Assembly (NCBI GenBank): GCA_964483325.1
Contig: CAZAAW010000001.1
Span: 355,056-419,055 of the forward strand
Origin: CAZAAW01 sp964483325
GTDB taxonomy: Bacteria; Pseudomonadota; Alphaproteobacteria; Rhizobiales; Kaistiaceae
Reading direction: 5' to 3'
DNA: 64,000 bases
The notes below the pieces were generated by a model. It ran no database searches. It saw nothing but the letters and a program-made list of their open reading frames with translations, and was not told the origin of the DNA. The stretch's first letter is position 1; every line of letters starts with the position of its first letter. Made by a program: the position numbers and the translations under genes. This document shows, piece after piece, positions 39,558-47,780 of this stretch.

Positions 39558-39950
39558 TCAGACGCGGCGGCGCTTGCGCGGCCGGCAGCCGTTATGCGGA
39601 ATCGGCGTCACGTCGCGGATGGAGGTGATCATGAAGCCGGCCGCCTGCAGGGCGCGCAGGGCCGATTCACGGCCGGAGCCGGGACCGGACACCTCGACCT
39701 CGAGGGTCTTCATGCCATGCTCGGCGGCCTTGCGGGCCGCATCTTCGCCGGCCATCTGGGCCGCGTAGGGCGTCGACTTACGCGACCCCTTGAAACCCAT
39801 CATGCCGGCGGACGACCAGGAGATGGCATTCCCCTGCGCGTCGGTGATGGTGATCATGGTGTTGTTGAACGTCGAGTTCACGTGAGCGACGCCGGAGGAG
39901 ATGTTCTTGCGCTCGCGGCGGCGAACGCGCGTCGTCGTGTCCTTGGCCAT
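39558..39950 (-). CDS. rpsK: 30S ribosomal protein S11
   Basis: S11 of the platform of the small subunit has 130 residues from ATG 39950 (MAKDTTTRVRRRERK). The core signatures HVNSTFNNTMITITDAQGN and the C-terminal DVTPIPHNGCRPRKRRRV are present. The GTG or TTG open frame extends ten codons upstream but is not part of the protein. It lies in the order rpsM-rpsK-rpoA. Confidence 0.98.
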   Translation of the reverse strand: MAKDTTTRVRRRERKNISSGVAHVNSTFNNTMITITDAQGNAISWSSAGMMGFKGSRKSTPYAAQMAGEDAARKAAEHGMKTLEVEVSGPGSGRESALRALQAAGFMITSIRDVTPIPHNGCRPRKRRRV

Positions 39951-39979
39951 GTCTTGTCCTGTTCTTCTTGATCTCAACA

Positions 39980-40047
39980 CCGCCGTAGTGCCGGCGGCTC
40001 CACCGATCCCCGGCGGCGCCGGGGATCACCTGTCGGAACGAGCCGAC
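39980..40047 (-). promoter_or_regulatory. Hairpin cluster between rpsM and rpsK
   Basis: Inverted repeats CCGCCG/CGGCGG (39980-39997), a perfect 10-bp stem GATCCCCGGC/GCCGGGGATC (40005-40027) and GTCGG/CCGAC (40032-40047) fill the 103-base spacer. No T run follows. This resembles the next spacer downstream in the same operon. Confidence 0.6.
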
Positions 40048-40053
40048 GGAATC

Positions 40054-40422
40054 CTACTTCTTCTTGCCGGCGATCGGCTTGGCCGGGCCCTTGCGGGTCC
40101 GCGCATTGGTGTGCGTGCGCTGGCCGCGCACCGGCAGACCGCGGCGATGGCGCAGGCCGCGATAGCAGCCGAGGTCCATCAGGCGCTTGATGTTCATCGC
40201 CACTTCGCGGCGCAGATCGCCCTCGACCGTGTAGTCGCGGTCGATCGTCTCGCGGATCTGGATGATCTCGGCGTCGGAGAGCTCGTTGACGCGGCGCTCC
40301 TCGGGAATGTTCACCTTGCCGGTGATTTCCTTGGCCCGCTGCGGACCGATGCCGTGAATATACTGCAGCGCGATGACGACGCGCTTGTTGGTCGGAATGT
40401 TCACGCCTGCGATGCGGGCCAT
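40054..40422 (-). CDS. rpsM: 30S ribosomal protein S13
   Basis: S13 of the small-subunit head has 122 residues from ATG 40422 (MARIAGVNIP). It contains LQYIHGIGPQRAKEI and the C-terminal GLPVRGQRTHTNARTRKGPAK that contacts the tRNA and mRNA. The frame stays open upstream to 40494 without similarity. About 160 bases separate it from adk, with one 6-bp hairpin near 40447-40461. Confidence 0.98.
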   Translation of the reverse strand: MARIAGVNIPTNKRVVIALQYIHGIGPQRAKEITGKVNIPEERRVNELSDAEIIQIRETIDRDYTVEGDLRREVAMNIKRLMDLGCYRGLRHRRGLPVRGQRTHTNARTRKGPAKPIAGKKK

Positions 40423-40583
40423 TGCGGTCTTCTTCTCCTCAAAGCTGGCCGCAAGGCGGCCGGCATGCACTCCGAACCATGAGCCGAACACCAAAACGGC
40501 CCCGGTCCTTCCTCACGGATTACCGGCACCGCAATCTGGTGATTCAGATGTGGCGCCGTAGATAACTATCCGGACGTAGTCCG

Positions 40584-41177
40584 TCAACCGTCCACCCGGC
40601 CGGCGTCCTGCCGGTCGAGGATCGCCTCGATACGTGCGCTGACCTCGTCGATGGGCAGCATCCCGTCGACGCTCTCCAGCATGCCGCGCGCCCGGTAATA
40701 GGCCACGACCGGCGCCGTCTGCTTCTGGTAGACCTCGAGGCGCTTGCGCGCCGTCTCGGCATTGTCGTCCTCGCGCGCCCCGCCCGTCTCGCGGGCGCGC
40801 TTCTCGATCCGCGCCACCAGCGCCTCCGGATCGACGGCCAGCTCGATGACGGCATCGAGCCGCAGCCGCTTCTCGGCGAGCAGCCTGGTCAGCGCCTCGG
40901 CCTGCGCCACCGTGCGCGGGAAACCGTCGAGGACGAAGCCATTGGCGCAGTCCGGCGCATCGAGGCGCTCGGAGATGACCTTGACCATGATGTCGTCGGG
41001 CACCAGGTCGCCGCGCGCCATGATGGCGGCCGCCTCCTGCCCTACCGGCGTACCGGCCTTGACGGCGGCGCGCAGCATGTCGCCCGTCGACAGCTGGACG
41101 ATGCCGCGCGACTCGATCAGCCGCTGCGCCTGGGTGCCTTTCCCGGCGCCGGGCGGGCCGAGCAGGATCAGCCTCAT
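40584..41177 (-). CDS. adk: Adenylate kinase (short-lid form)
   Basis: This enzyme balances AMP, ADP and ATP. The 197 residues include the P loop GPPGAGKGTQ (8-17), the AMP site LVPDDIMVKVI and GFVLDGFPRT, and a short lid around RETGGAREDDNAETARKR in place of the long zinc-binding lid. Short lids are usual in alphaproteobacteria. Its start overlaps the secY stop by four bases (ATGA), so it is translated with the spc operon. Confidence 0.97.
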   Translation of the reverse strand: MRLILLGPPGAGKGTQAQRLIESRGIVQLSTGDMLRAAVKAGTPVGQEAAAIMARGDLVPDDIMVKVISERLDAPDCANGFVLDGFPRTVAQAEALTRLLAEKRLRLDAVIELAVDPEALVARIEKRARETGGAREDDNAETARKRLEVYQKQTAPVVAYYRARGMLESVDGMLPIDEVSARIEAILDRQDAGRVDG

Positions 41178-42505
41178 CGCCGGCCGCCCCGCAGCTTGGC
41201 CTTCTTGATCAGGCCCTCATACTGGTGCGCCAGGAGATGGCCCTGAACCTGCGAGACGGTATCCATCGTCACGCTGACGACGATCAGCAGCGAGGTGCCG
41301 CCGAAGTAGAACGGCACACCGGTCGCCGAGATAAGGAATTCCGGCAGCAGGCAGACCGCCACGAGATAGAGCGAACCGACCAGCGTGATGCGGGTAAGGA
41401 CGTAGTCGATATATTCCGCCGTCCGCTGGCCCGGCCGGTAGCCCGGGATATAGCCGCCATGCTTCTTCAGGTTGTCGGCCGTGTCGGACGGATTGAACAC
41501 CACGGCCGTGTAGAAGAAGGTGAAGAAGATGATCATGGCCGCGTAAAGGAGCATGTAGAGCGGCTGCCCGTGGCCAAGCAGCGCGGTCATCGTCGTCAGC
41601 CAGGCCGGCCCGCCCGTCGCCGCGAAGCCGGCGATCGTCGCCGGCAGCAGCAGCAGCGACGAGGCGAAGATCGGCGGAATGACGCCCGAGGTATTGAGCT
41701 TCAGCGGCAGGTGCGAGGATTCGCCCTGGAACATGCGGTTGCCGACCTGCCGCTTCGGATACTGGATCAGCAGGCGGCGCTGGGCGCGCTCGATGAAGAC
41801 GATGAAGGCGATGACGACGATCGCCACGACGATCACCGCAGCAATCACCGCCGTCGACAGGGCGCCTTGGCGGCCGAGTTCGAGCGTGCCGCTGACCGCC
41901 GACGGCAGGCCGGCGACGATACCGGCGAAGATGATCAGCGAAATGCCGTTACCGATGCCGCGTGCCGTGATCTGCTCGCCGAGCCACATCAGGAACATCG
42001 TCCCGCCGGTCAGGGTGATGACCGTCGAGATGCGGAAGAAGAAGCCCGGATTGGTGACGATGTTCTCGCCGCCCTCGAGGCCGACGGCGATCGCATAGGC
42101 CTGCAGGACCGACAGGATGACGGTGCCGTAGCGCGTGTACTGGTTGATGATCTTGCGGCCGGCCTCGCCCTCCTTCTTCAGCTGGGCGAGCGAGGGCACC
42201 ATCGACGTCATCAGCTGGATGATGATCGACGCCGAGATGTACGGCATGATTCCGAGAGCGAAGATCGCCATGCGCTCGACGGCGCCGCCGGCGAACATGT
42301 TGAACATGCCCAGAACGCCCTGCTGGGCGCTGCTGAAAGCCTGCGCGAAGGCTTCCGGGTTGATGCCCGGCATGGGGATGTAGGTCCCCAGCCGGTAGAT
42401 GATCAGCGCGCCGAGTGTGAACCAGATGCGCTTGCGAAGCGCTTCCGCCTTGGCGAAGGCACCGAAATTGAGGTTTGCTGCAAGTTGTTCAGCCGCCGAT
42501 GCCAT
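41174..42505 (-). CDS. secY: Preprotein translocase subunit SecY
   Basis: SecY is the channel of the Sec translocon in the inner membrane. The 443 residues show ten membrane segments. The plug region and the signature FNMFAGGAVERMAIFALGIMP near segment 2, and the cytoplasmic loop GVIPPIFASSLLLLP, are clear. It starts at ATG 42505, 45 bases after rplO, in the standard spc order. The C-terminal tail reads LRGGRR. Confidence 0.98.
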   Translation of the reverse strand: MASAAEQLAANLNFGAFAKAEALRKRIWFTLGALIIYRLGTYIPMPGINPEAFAQAFSSAQQGVLGMFNMFAGGAVERMAIFALGIMPYISASIIIQLMTSMVPSLAQLKKEGEAGRKIINQYTRYGTVILSVLQAYAIAVGLEGGENIVTNPGFFFRISTVITLTGGTMFLMWLGEQITARGIGNGISLIIFAGIVAGLPSAVSGTLELGRQGALSTAVIAAVIVVAIVVIAFIVFIERAQRRLLIQYPKRQVGNRMFQGESSHLPLKLNTSGVIPPIFASSLLLLPATIAGFAATGGPAWLTTMTALLGHGQPLYMLLYAAMIIFFTFFYTAVVFNPSDTADNLKKHGGYIPGYRPGQRTAEYIDYVLTRITLVGSLYLVAVCLLPEFLISATGVPFYFGGTSLLIVVSVTMDTVSQVQGHLLAHQYEGLIKKAKLRGGRR

Positions 42506-42550
42506 CGCCTAGCTCCGCTTCACCCGTCGCCCCGGATTGCCGTGAGGCGC

Positions 42551-43006
42551 TCAGGCGGTCTTGAGAGACCCGCCGGCCTTCTCGATGGCTTCCAGCGCCG
42601 GCTTCGATGCGCCGGCGACCTCGAACGTCACTGCCGCCTTCAGTTCGCCATTGCCGAGGATGCGGACACCGTCCTTTACCCGGCGGATGACGCCGGCTTC
42701 CTTCAGCGCCGCCGCCGTCACCGGCGCCTTGGCGTCGAGCTTGCCCGCGTCGATGGCCTGCTGGATGCGGCCGAGGCCGACCTCGTTGAAGTCCTTGGCG
42801 AAGATATTGGTGAAGCCGCGCTTCGGCAAACGCCGGTGCAGCGGCATCTGTCCGCCTTCGAAGCCCTTGATGGCGACGCCGGTGCGCGCCGTCTGGCCCT
42901 TGCCGCCGCGACCGCCGGTCTTGCCGGAGCCGGAGCCGATGCCGCGGCCGATGCGCTTGCGGTTCTTCGTGGCGCCGGGATTGTCGGTAAGCTCGTTGAG
43001 TTTCAT
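42551..43006 (-). CDS. rplO: 50S ribosomal protein L15
   Basis: L15 has 151 residues and starts MKLNELTDNPGATKNRKRIG. The basic glycine-rich N-terminal half (GRGIGSGSGKTGGRGGKGQ) and the KGFEGGQMPLHRRLPKRGF block are family marks. The C-terminal half includes RILGNGELKAAVTFE. It follows rpmD by 14 bases. Confidence 0.98.
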   Translation of the reverse strand: MKLNELTDNPGATKNRKRIGRGIGSGSGKTGGRGGKGQTARTGVAIKGFEGGQMPLHRRLPKRGFTNIFAKDFNEVGLGRIQQAIDAGKLDAKAPVTAAALKEAGVIRRVKDGVRILGNGELKAAVTFEVAGASKPALEAIEKAGGSLKTA

Positions 43007-43020
43007 CGGATCTGGACTTT

Positions 43021-43230
43021 CTACGCCTCGTCGACGATGCGGACGAGGTGCCCGACCTTGGCGATCATGCCGCGCGTGGCGGGCGTATCGACAAGGGTGG
43101 CACGGCGGCGAATGCGGTTGAGGCCAAGCCCGACCAGCGTCGCGCGCTGATCCGCCGGGCGGCGGGACGGGCTGCCGACCTGCTCCACGACAATCGTCGG
43201 GCGCGTATCGGCGGCGGGCTTCTTTGCCAT
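43021..43230 (-). CDS. rpmD: 50S ribosomal protein L30
   Basis: L30 has 69 residues. The core VEQVGSPSRRPADQRATLVG and GLNRIRRRATLVDTPATRG is typical. A short N-terminal extension (MAKKPAADTRPT) precedes it. It lies 23 bases after rpsE. Confidence 0.97.
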   Translation of the reverse strand: MAKKPAADTRPTIVVEQVGSPSRRPADQRATLVGLGLNRIRRRATLVDTPATRGMIAKVGHLVRIVDEA

Positions 43231-43253
43231 GACTCTACTCCTCCAGCCGGCCG

Positions 43254-43823
43254 TCAGCCTTCGCCGCCGGCATCGGCATCGCCGTCGCGACGGCGGGCCT
43301 GCAGCGTCGAGACCTTCAGGCCACGGCGGGCGGCAACGCTCCGCGGGCTGTCCTGATGGCCGAGGGCGTCGAACGTCGCCCTGACCATGTTGTAGGGATT
43401 GCTGGACCCCATCGACTTGGCGACGACATCCTGGACGCCCAGCGTCTCGAACACGGCGCGCATCGGGCCGCCGGCAATAATGCCGGTGCCGGGCGGTGCG
43501 GCGCGCATGTGGACGCGGCCGGCGCCATGACGGCCGCTGACATCGTGATGCAGCGTCCTGCCCTCGCGCAGCGGCACGCGGATCATGCCGCGCTTGGCGG
43601 CCTCGGTCGCCTTGCGGATGGCTTCCGGAACCTCGCGCGCCTTGCCGTGACCGAAACCGACGCGGCCCTTCTCGTCACCCACGACGACGAGCGCCGCGAA
43701 ACCGAAGCGGCGGCCGCCCTTCACTACCTTGGCGACACGGTTGATGTGGACGAGCTTGTCGACAAATTCGCTGTCGCGCTCCTCCCGATCCCGATCCCGC
43801 TCGCGTTCGCGCTCTCTAGCCAT
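43254..43823 (-). CDS. rpsE: 30S ribosomal protein S5
   Basis: S5 is involved in translational accuracy and mRNA helicase activity. It has 189 residues. The N-terminal 17 residues are an alternating Arg/Glu/Asp stretch (MARERERERDRDREERD) encoded by short repeats, before the conserved FVDKLVHINRVAKVVKGGRR. The core GFGHGKAREVPEAIRKA and the C-terminal domain are normal. Mixed-charge N-termini on S5 occur in related bacteria. Confidence 0.98.
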   Translation of the reverse strand: MARERERERDRDREERDSEFVDKLVHINRVAKVVKGGRRFGFAALVVVGDEKGRVGFGHGKAREVPEAIRKATEAAKRGMIRVPLREGRTLHHDVSGRHGAGRVHMRAAPPGTGIIAGGPMRAVFETLGVQDVVAKSMGSSNPYNMVRATFDALGHQDSPRSVAARRGLKVSTLQARRRDGDADAGGEG

Positions 43824-43876
43824 GCGTCATCCGTTCGCCTGATGTCGTTCTCAGTCCAGGTCGCTTCAAGAGCGCC

Positions 43877-44233
43877 TCAGAAATTCAGTCCGCCCTCGCG
43901 GGCGCCGTCGGCCAGCGCCTGGACGCGGCCGTGATAGAGGTAGGAGCCGCGGTCGAAGACCACGTCGGTAACGCCGGCGGCCTTGGCGCGCTCGGCGATC
44001 AGCTTGCCGATGGCCGCAGCCGCCGCCCTGTCGGCGCCGGTCTTGCCGCCCTCACGCACAGCCTTTTCCAGCGTCGACGCTGCCGCCAGGGTCCGTCCCT
44101 GCGCATCGTCGATCACCTGCACATAGATGTGCTTCGACGAGCGGTAGACGCTCAGCCGCGGCCGGCCGTCATTGTTGCGGCGCAGGACGCGGCGGACGCG
44201 GGCAGCGCGGCGATCGCGCGAAGTCTTGTCCAT
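43877..44233 (-). CDS. rplR: 50S ribosomal protein L18
   Basis: L18 binds 5S rRNA. It has 118 residues, with RPRLSVYRSSKHIYVQVIDD in the core and FDRGSYLYHGRVQALADGAREGGL at the C-terminus, which is the strongest family mark. It is preceded by rplF with a gap of 11 bases. Confidence 0.98.
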   Translation of the reverse strand: MDKTSRDRRAARVRRVLRRNNDGRPRLSVYRSSKHIYVQVIDDAQGRTLAAASTLEKAVREGGKTGADRAAAAAIGKLIAERAKAAGVTDVVFDRGSYLYHGRVQALADGAREGGLNF

Positions 44234-44244
44234 GGGTTCACCCG

Positions 44245-44778
44245 TTACTTCTTCTTGCCTTCCTTGCGGAAGATGACTTCGTCCGAGTACTTGATGCCCT
44301 TGCCCTTGTAGGGCTCCGGCGGCCGGAACTCACGGATCTCGGCGGCAACCTGGCCGACCTGCTGCCGGTCGATGCCGCTAATAACGATCTCGGTCGGCTT
44401 CGGCGTCGCGATGGCGATCCCCTTCGGGATCGGGAAGCGCACGTCGTGGCTGTAGCCGAGCGCCAGCTGCAGGTCGCTGCCCTGCACCGAGGCGCGGTAG
44501 CCGACGCCGTTGATCTCCAGGCGCCGCTCGAAACCGTCGCTGACGCCCTTCACCAGATTGGCGATCATCGTGCGCGACATGCCCCAGGCGGCGCGGGCCG
44601 GCTTGGATTCGTCGCGCGGATCGACCTTGATGCCCTCGTCGCCCATGGCGACGGCGACATTGTCCACCACGTCCCAGGCGAGCTCGCCCTTCGGTCCCTT
44701 CACGGTAACCTTCTGGCCGCTGACCGTCGCCGTCACGCCCTTCGGCACCGGGACTGCTTTCTTACCGATACGAGACAT
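44245..44778 (-). CDS. rplF: 50S ribosomal protein L6
   Basis: L6 has 177 residues from ATG 44778 (MSRIGKKAVPVPKG). It has two repeated domains, the second ending with PEPYKGKGIKYSDEVIFRKEGKKK, the typical C-terminus. The open frame that continues upstream overlaps rpsH and was rejected. Confidence 0.98.
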   Translation of the reverse strand: MSRIGKKAVPVPKGVTATVSGQKVTVKGPKGELAWDVVDNVAVAMGDEGIKVDPRDESKPARAAWGMSRTMIANLVKGVSDGFERRLEINGVGYRASVQGSDLQLALGYSHDVRFPIPKGIAIATPKPTEIVISGIDRQQVGQVAAEIREFRPPEPYKGKGIKYSDEVIFRKEGKKK

Positions 44779-44815
44779 CAGACCAAGTCCACCATTCAAC
44801 CATGAAGCCCTGCCG

Positions 44816-45214
44816 TCAGAATACGCGGCAGAGCACCTCGCCGCCGACATTCTGCTCGCGCGCATCAGCGTCCGACATGACGCCCTTCGACGTCGACAGG
44901 ATCGACACGCCGAGGCCGTTCATGACCTGCGGCAGCGTCTTCACCGACGCGTAGACACGCCGGCCCGGCCGCGACACGCGCTCGATCTCGCGAATGACCG
45001 GCTCGCCGTCGTAATATTTCAGCTCGATCTCGAGCTCGGGCATGTGCCCTTCCTGCTCGACCGACGAGTAGCCGCGGATATAACCCTCCGCCTGCAGCAC
45101 GTCGAGCACCCGCTGGCGCAGGCCCGAGGCCGGCGTCGAGACCTTGGACTTCTTCCGCAGCTGGGCATTGCGGATACGCGTCAGCATATCCCCCAGCGGA
45201 TCGGTCATGACCAT
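44816..45214 (-). CDS. rpsH: 30S ribosomal protein S8
   Basis: S8 has 132 residues. The ATG at 45214 is chosen over one two codons in because GGGAG lies eight bases upstream. It reads MVMTDPLGDMLTRIRNAQ. The C-terminal LSTSKGVMSDADAREQNVGGE is the family signature. In other bacteria S8 represses the spc operon; no matching site is claimed here. Confidence 0.98.
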   Translation of the reverse strand: MVMTDPLGDMLTRIRNAQLRKKSKVSTPASGLRQRVLDVLQAEGYIRGYSSVEQEGHMPELEIELKYYDGEPVIREIERVSRPGRRVYASVKTLPQVMNGLGVSILSTSKGVMSDADAREQNVGGEVLCRVF

Positions 45215-45227
45215 GCGACCGTCTCCC

Positions 45228-45533
45228 TTACCAGCTCGACTTGACCATGCCCGGGATCATCCCGGACGATCCCAGTTCGCGCAGCGCCAGGCGCGACATC
45301 TTCAGCTTGCGGTAGTAGCCGCGCGGCCGGCCGGTGATCTCGCATCGATTGTGGATGCGCGACGGCGCCGAATTGCGCGGCAGTTCGGCAAGCTTCAGCT
45401 GCGCCTGGAAGCGCTCCTCCAGGGACAGGTTCTCATCGCGCGCAATCTCTTTCAGACGAGTGCGCTTGGCCGCGTATTGCGCTGCCAGCTTCCGCCGACG
45501 CTCGTTCTTCTCGATCGAACTCTTCTTCGCCAT
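45228..45533 (-). CDS. rpsN: 30S ribosomal protein S14 (zinc-free long form)
   Basis: S14 has 101 residues and lacks the two CxxC motifs of the zinc-binding short form; only one Cys is present, in RIHNRCEITGRPRGYYRK. This is the C-minus form. ATG 45533 gives MAKKSSIEKNERRRKL. It lies between rplE and rpsH as usual. Confidence 0.98.
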   Translation of the reverse strand: MAKKSSIEKNERRRKLAAQYAAKRTRLKEIARDENLSLEERFQAQLKLAELPRNSAPSRIHNRCEITGRPRGYYRKLKMSRLALRELGSSGMIPGMVKSSW

Positions 45534-45556
45534 CGTGTCCTCGTCGTCCCCGCGGC

Positions 45557-46114
45557 CTACTGGCGGAAGGGGAAGTTCATCGCCGCCAGCAGCGCCCGCG
45601 CTTCCTCATCGGTCGGCGCGGTGGTGCAGACAATGACGTCCATGCCCCAGATCTGGTCGACTTCGTCGTAGTTGACCTCCGGGAAAATGATGTGCTCCTT
45701 GATGCCCATGGCGAAGTTGCCACGGCCGTCGAAGCTCTTCGGGTTGAGGCCGCGGAAGTCGCGTACCCGCGGCAGCGCCACGGTCACCAGGCGATCCATG
45801 AACTCGTACATTCGCGCCTGGCGCAGCGTCACCCGGCCGCCCAGCGGCATGCCCTCTCGCACCTTGAAGGTGGCGATCGACTTGCGCGCCCGCGACATGG
45901 CCGGCTTCTGGCCGGCGATCTTGGCGAGGTCGCCCAGCGCCGCGGTCACCTTCTTGGTGTCCGCCGTCGCTTCGCCGACGCCCATGTTGAGGACGATCTT
46001 GTCGATGCGCGGCACCTGCATCGGGTTCTTGTAGCCGAACTGCTCGATAAGCTTCGGCCGGACCTCGTCCTGGTAGAAGGTCTTCAGCCGCGGCTGATAG
46101 GTCGCGTCAGACAT
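45557..46114 (-). CDS. rplE: 50S ribosomal protein L5
   Basis: L5 binds 5S rRNA and contacts the P-site tRNA. It has 185 residues. The segments VLNMGVGEATADTK and REGMPLGGRVTLRQARMYEF are family signatures. Its start overlaps the rplX stop by eight bases. Confidence 0.98.
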   Translation of the reverse strand: MSDATYQPRLKTFYQDEVRPKLIEQFGYKNPMQVPRIDKIVLNMGVGEATADTKKVTAALGDLAKIAGQKPAMSRARKSIATFKVREGMPLGGRVTLRQARMYEFMDRLVTVALPRVRDFRGLNPKSFDGRGNFAMGIKEHIIFPEVNYDEVDQIWGMDVIVCTTAPTDEEARALLAAMNFPFRQ

Positions 46115-46424
46115 CGATCAAATCTCCCGAGCGCTTCGCAAAGCGAACCTTGCGCCCGTCATCCGTCGTCTTGAATCCCACCCGGGTCGCCCGGCCGTCG
46201 CGCGGATCGGCGATGGCGAGGTTCGACAGGTCGATCGGCATCTCCTTGGTGATGATGCCGCCCTGCTGCTGCGCCGTCTGCCGCTGGTGCCGCTTGCCGA
46301 GATTGATGCCGCGCACAATGGCGCGCCCCTCGGCCGGCTGCACGCCCAGCACCTCGCCGGACTTGCCCTTGTCGCGACCGGTGATGACCACCACCCGGTC
46401 GCCCTTCTTGATCCTGGCCGCCAT
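46107..46424 (-). CDS. rplX: 50S ribosomal protein L24
   Basis: L24 initiates 50S assembly. The 105 residues contain a KOW motif, KKGDRVVVITGRDKGKSGEVL, at the N-terminus. Its ATG overlaps the rplN stop (ATGA) and its 3' end overlaps rplE, so translation is tightly coupled. Confidence 0.98.
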   Translation of the reverse strand: MAARIKKGDRVVVITGRDKGKSGEVLGVQPAEGRAIVRGINLGKRHQRQTAQQQGGIITKEMPIDLSNLAIADPRDGRATRVGFKTTDDGRKVRFAKRSGDLIDV

Positions 46425-46792
46425 CAGAGCACCTCGGGGGCGAGCGAAATGATCTTCATGTGGTTCCGGGCACGCAGCTCACGCGGCACCGGCCCGAAAA
46501 TGCGGGTCCCGATCGGCTCGGACTGGTTGTTGATCAGCACCGCCGCATTGCGGTCGAAGCGGATCACGCTGCCGTCCGCGCGCCGGATGTCCTTGGCGGT
46601 GCGCACCACGACCGCCTTCATCACGTCGCCCTTCTTCACGCGGCCGCGCGGAATGGCTTCCTTGATGGACACGACGATGATGTCGCCAACCGAGGCGTAT
46701 TTCCGCTTCGAGCCGCCGAGCACCTTGATGCACATGACGCGGCGAGCACCGGAATTGTCGGCGACATCGAGATTGGTCTGCATCTGAATCAT
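46424..46792 (-). CDS. rplN: 50S ribosomal protein L14
   Basis: L14 has 122 residues and begins MIQMQTNLDVADNSGARRVM. The core VKKGDVMKAVVVRTAKDIRR is well conserved. It sits between rpsQ and rplX as expected. Confidence 0.98.
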   Translation of the reverse strand: MIQMQTNLDVADNSGARRVMCIKVLGGSKRKYASVGDIIVVSIKEAIPRGRVKKGDVMKAVVVRTAKDIRRADGSVIRFDRNAAVLINNQSEPIGTRIFGPVPRELRARNHMKIISLAPEVL

Positions 46793-46844
46793 GACTGGCC
46801 GCCTTGCACTACCCGTCTACGAACCGCGCCGGAACGATGATCGT

Positions 46845-47099
46845 TCACTGGCTTTCACTTTCCGCCGCGCCGGCATCGATGACGACCCAGCGCTTGTTCC
46901 TGGAGATCGGCGGCGCCTCCTCGATGGAGACGTGGTCGCCGACCTTGTACTTATTGGCCTCGTCATGGGCGTGGTACTTCTTCGACCGACGAACGGTCTT
47001 GGTCAGCACCGGATGGGTGAAGCGACGCTCGACACGGACCACGACGGTCTTGTCGTTCTTGTCGCTGACGACGATTCCCTGCAGGACGCGCTTCGGCAT
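46845..47099 (-). CDS. rpsQ: 30S ribosomal protein S17
   Basis: S17 has 84 residues with the signature GIVVSDKNDKTVVVRVERRF and later KYHAHDEANKYKVGDHVSIE. It is followed by a 52-base gap to rplN and preceded by rpmC with ten bases. Confidence 0.98.
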   Translation of the reverse strand: MPKRVLQGIVVSDKNDKTVVVRVERRFTHPVLTKTVRRSKKYHAHDEANKYKVGDHVSIEEAPPISRNKRWVVIDAGAAESESQ

Positions 47100-47109
47100 T
47101 CCTGTCTCC

Positions 47110-47313
47110 TCAAGCCTTGGCGCCGGTCGCCCGGCCTTCGTTGGCGAGCGTGCGCAGGCGCGCGATATCGCGGCGAACCTGGCGCACCCGTGCCGTGTTG
47201 GTCAGCTGGCCCGTCGCCCGCTGGAAGCGCAGGTTGAACTGCTCCTTCTCCAGCGTCGCCAGGCGATCGGTCCGCTCATCGGCCGTCAGCGCGCGAATGT
47301 CTTTTGCCTTCAT
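47110..47313 (-). CDS. rpmC: 50S ribosomal protein L29
   Basis: L29 lies at the tunnel exit. The 67 residues start MKAKDIRALTADERTDRLAT at ATG 47313 and contain FNLRFQRATGQLTNTARVR, the family mark. The reading frame stays open far upstream through rplP, but only this part is the gene. Confidence 0.97.
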   Translation of the reverse strand: MKAKDIRALTADERTDRLATLEKEQFNLRFQRATGQLTNTARVRQVRRDIARLRTLANEGRATGAKA

Positions 47314-47339
47314 GGCTTTACCCTCAACTCCTCGCGCGC

Positions 47340-47753
47340 CTAGTCCGGAATCCGCTGGATGAAGCGGGTCCGCACCGGCAGCTTGGCGGCGCCGAGGCGC
47401 AGCGCCTCGCGTGCCAGCTCCTCGCTGACGCCGTCGATCTCGAACATGATGCGCCCGGGCGCGACGCGCGCCGCCCAGTATTCCGGTGCACCCTTGCCCT
47501 TGCCCATGCGCACTTCGGTCGGCTTCGACGACACCGGCACGTCCGGGAAGATGCGGATCCACACGCGGCCGGCGCGCTTCATGTGGCGCGTGATGGCGCG
47601 GCGGGCCGCTTCGATCTGGCGGGCGGTGACGCGTTCCGGCTCCAGGGCCTTCAGTCCGAAGGCGCCGAAATTCAGCATCGTGCCGCCCTTGGCATCGCCG
47701 TGGATGCGGCCCTTGAACTGCTTGCGGAACTTGGTGCGCTTGGGTTGCAGCAT
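47340..47753 (-). CDS. rplP: 50S ribosomal protein L16
   Basis: L16 has 137 residues, beginning MLQPKRTKFRKQFKGR. The signature RVWIRIFPDVPVSSKPTEVR and MGKGKGAPEYWAARVAPGRI are clear. It lies 27 bases after rpsC. Confidence 0.98.
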   Translation of the reverse strand: MLQPKRTKFRKQFKGRIHGDAKGGTMLNFGAFGLKALEPERVTARQIEAARRAITRHMKRAGRVWIRIFPDVPVSSKPTEVRMGKGKGAPEYWAARVAPGRIMFEIDGVSEELAREALRLGAAKLPVRTRFIQRIPD

Positions 47754-47780
47754 GGTTCTTGTCTCTGTTTGGCCGGGCCC

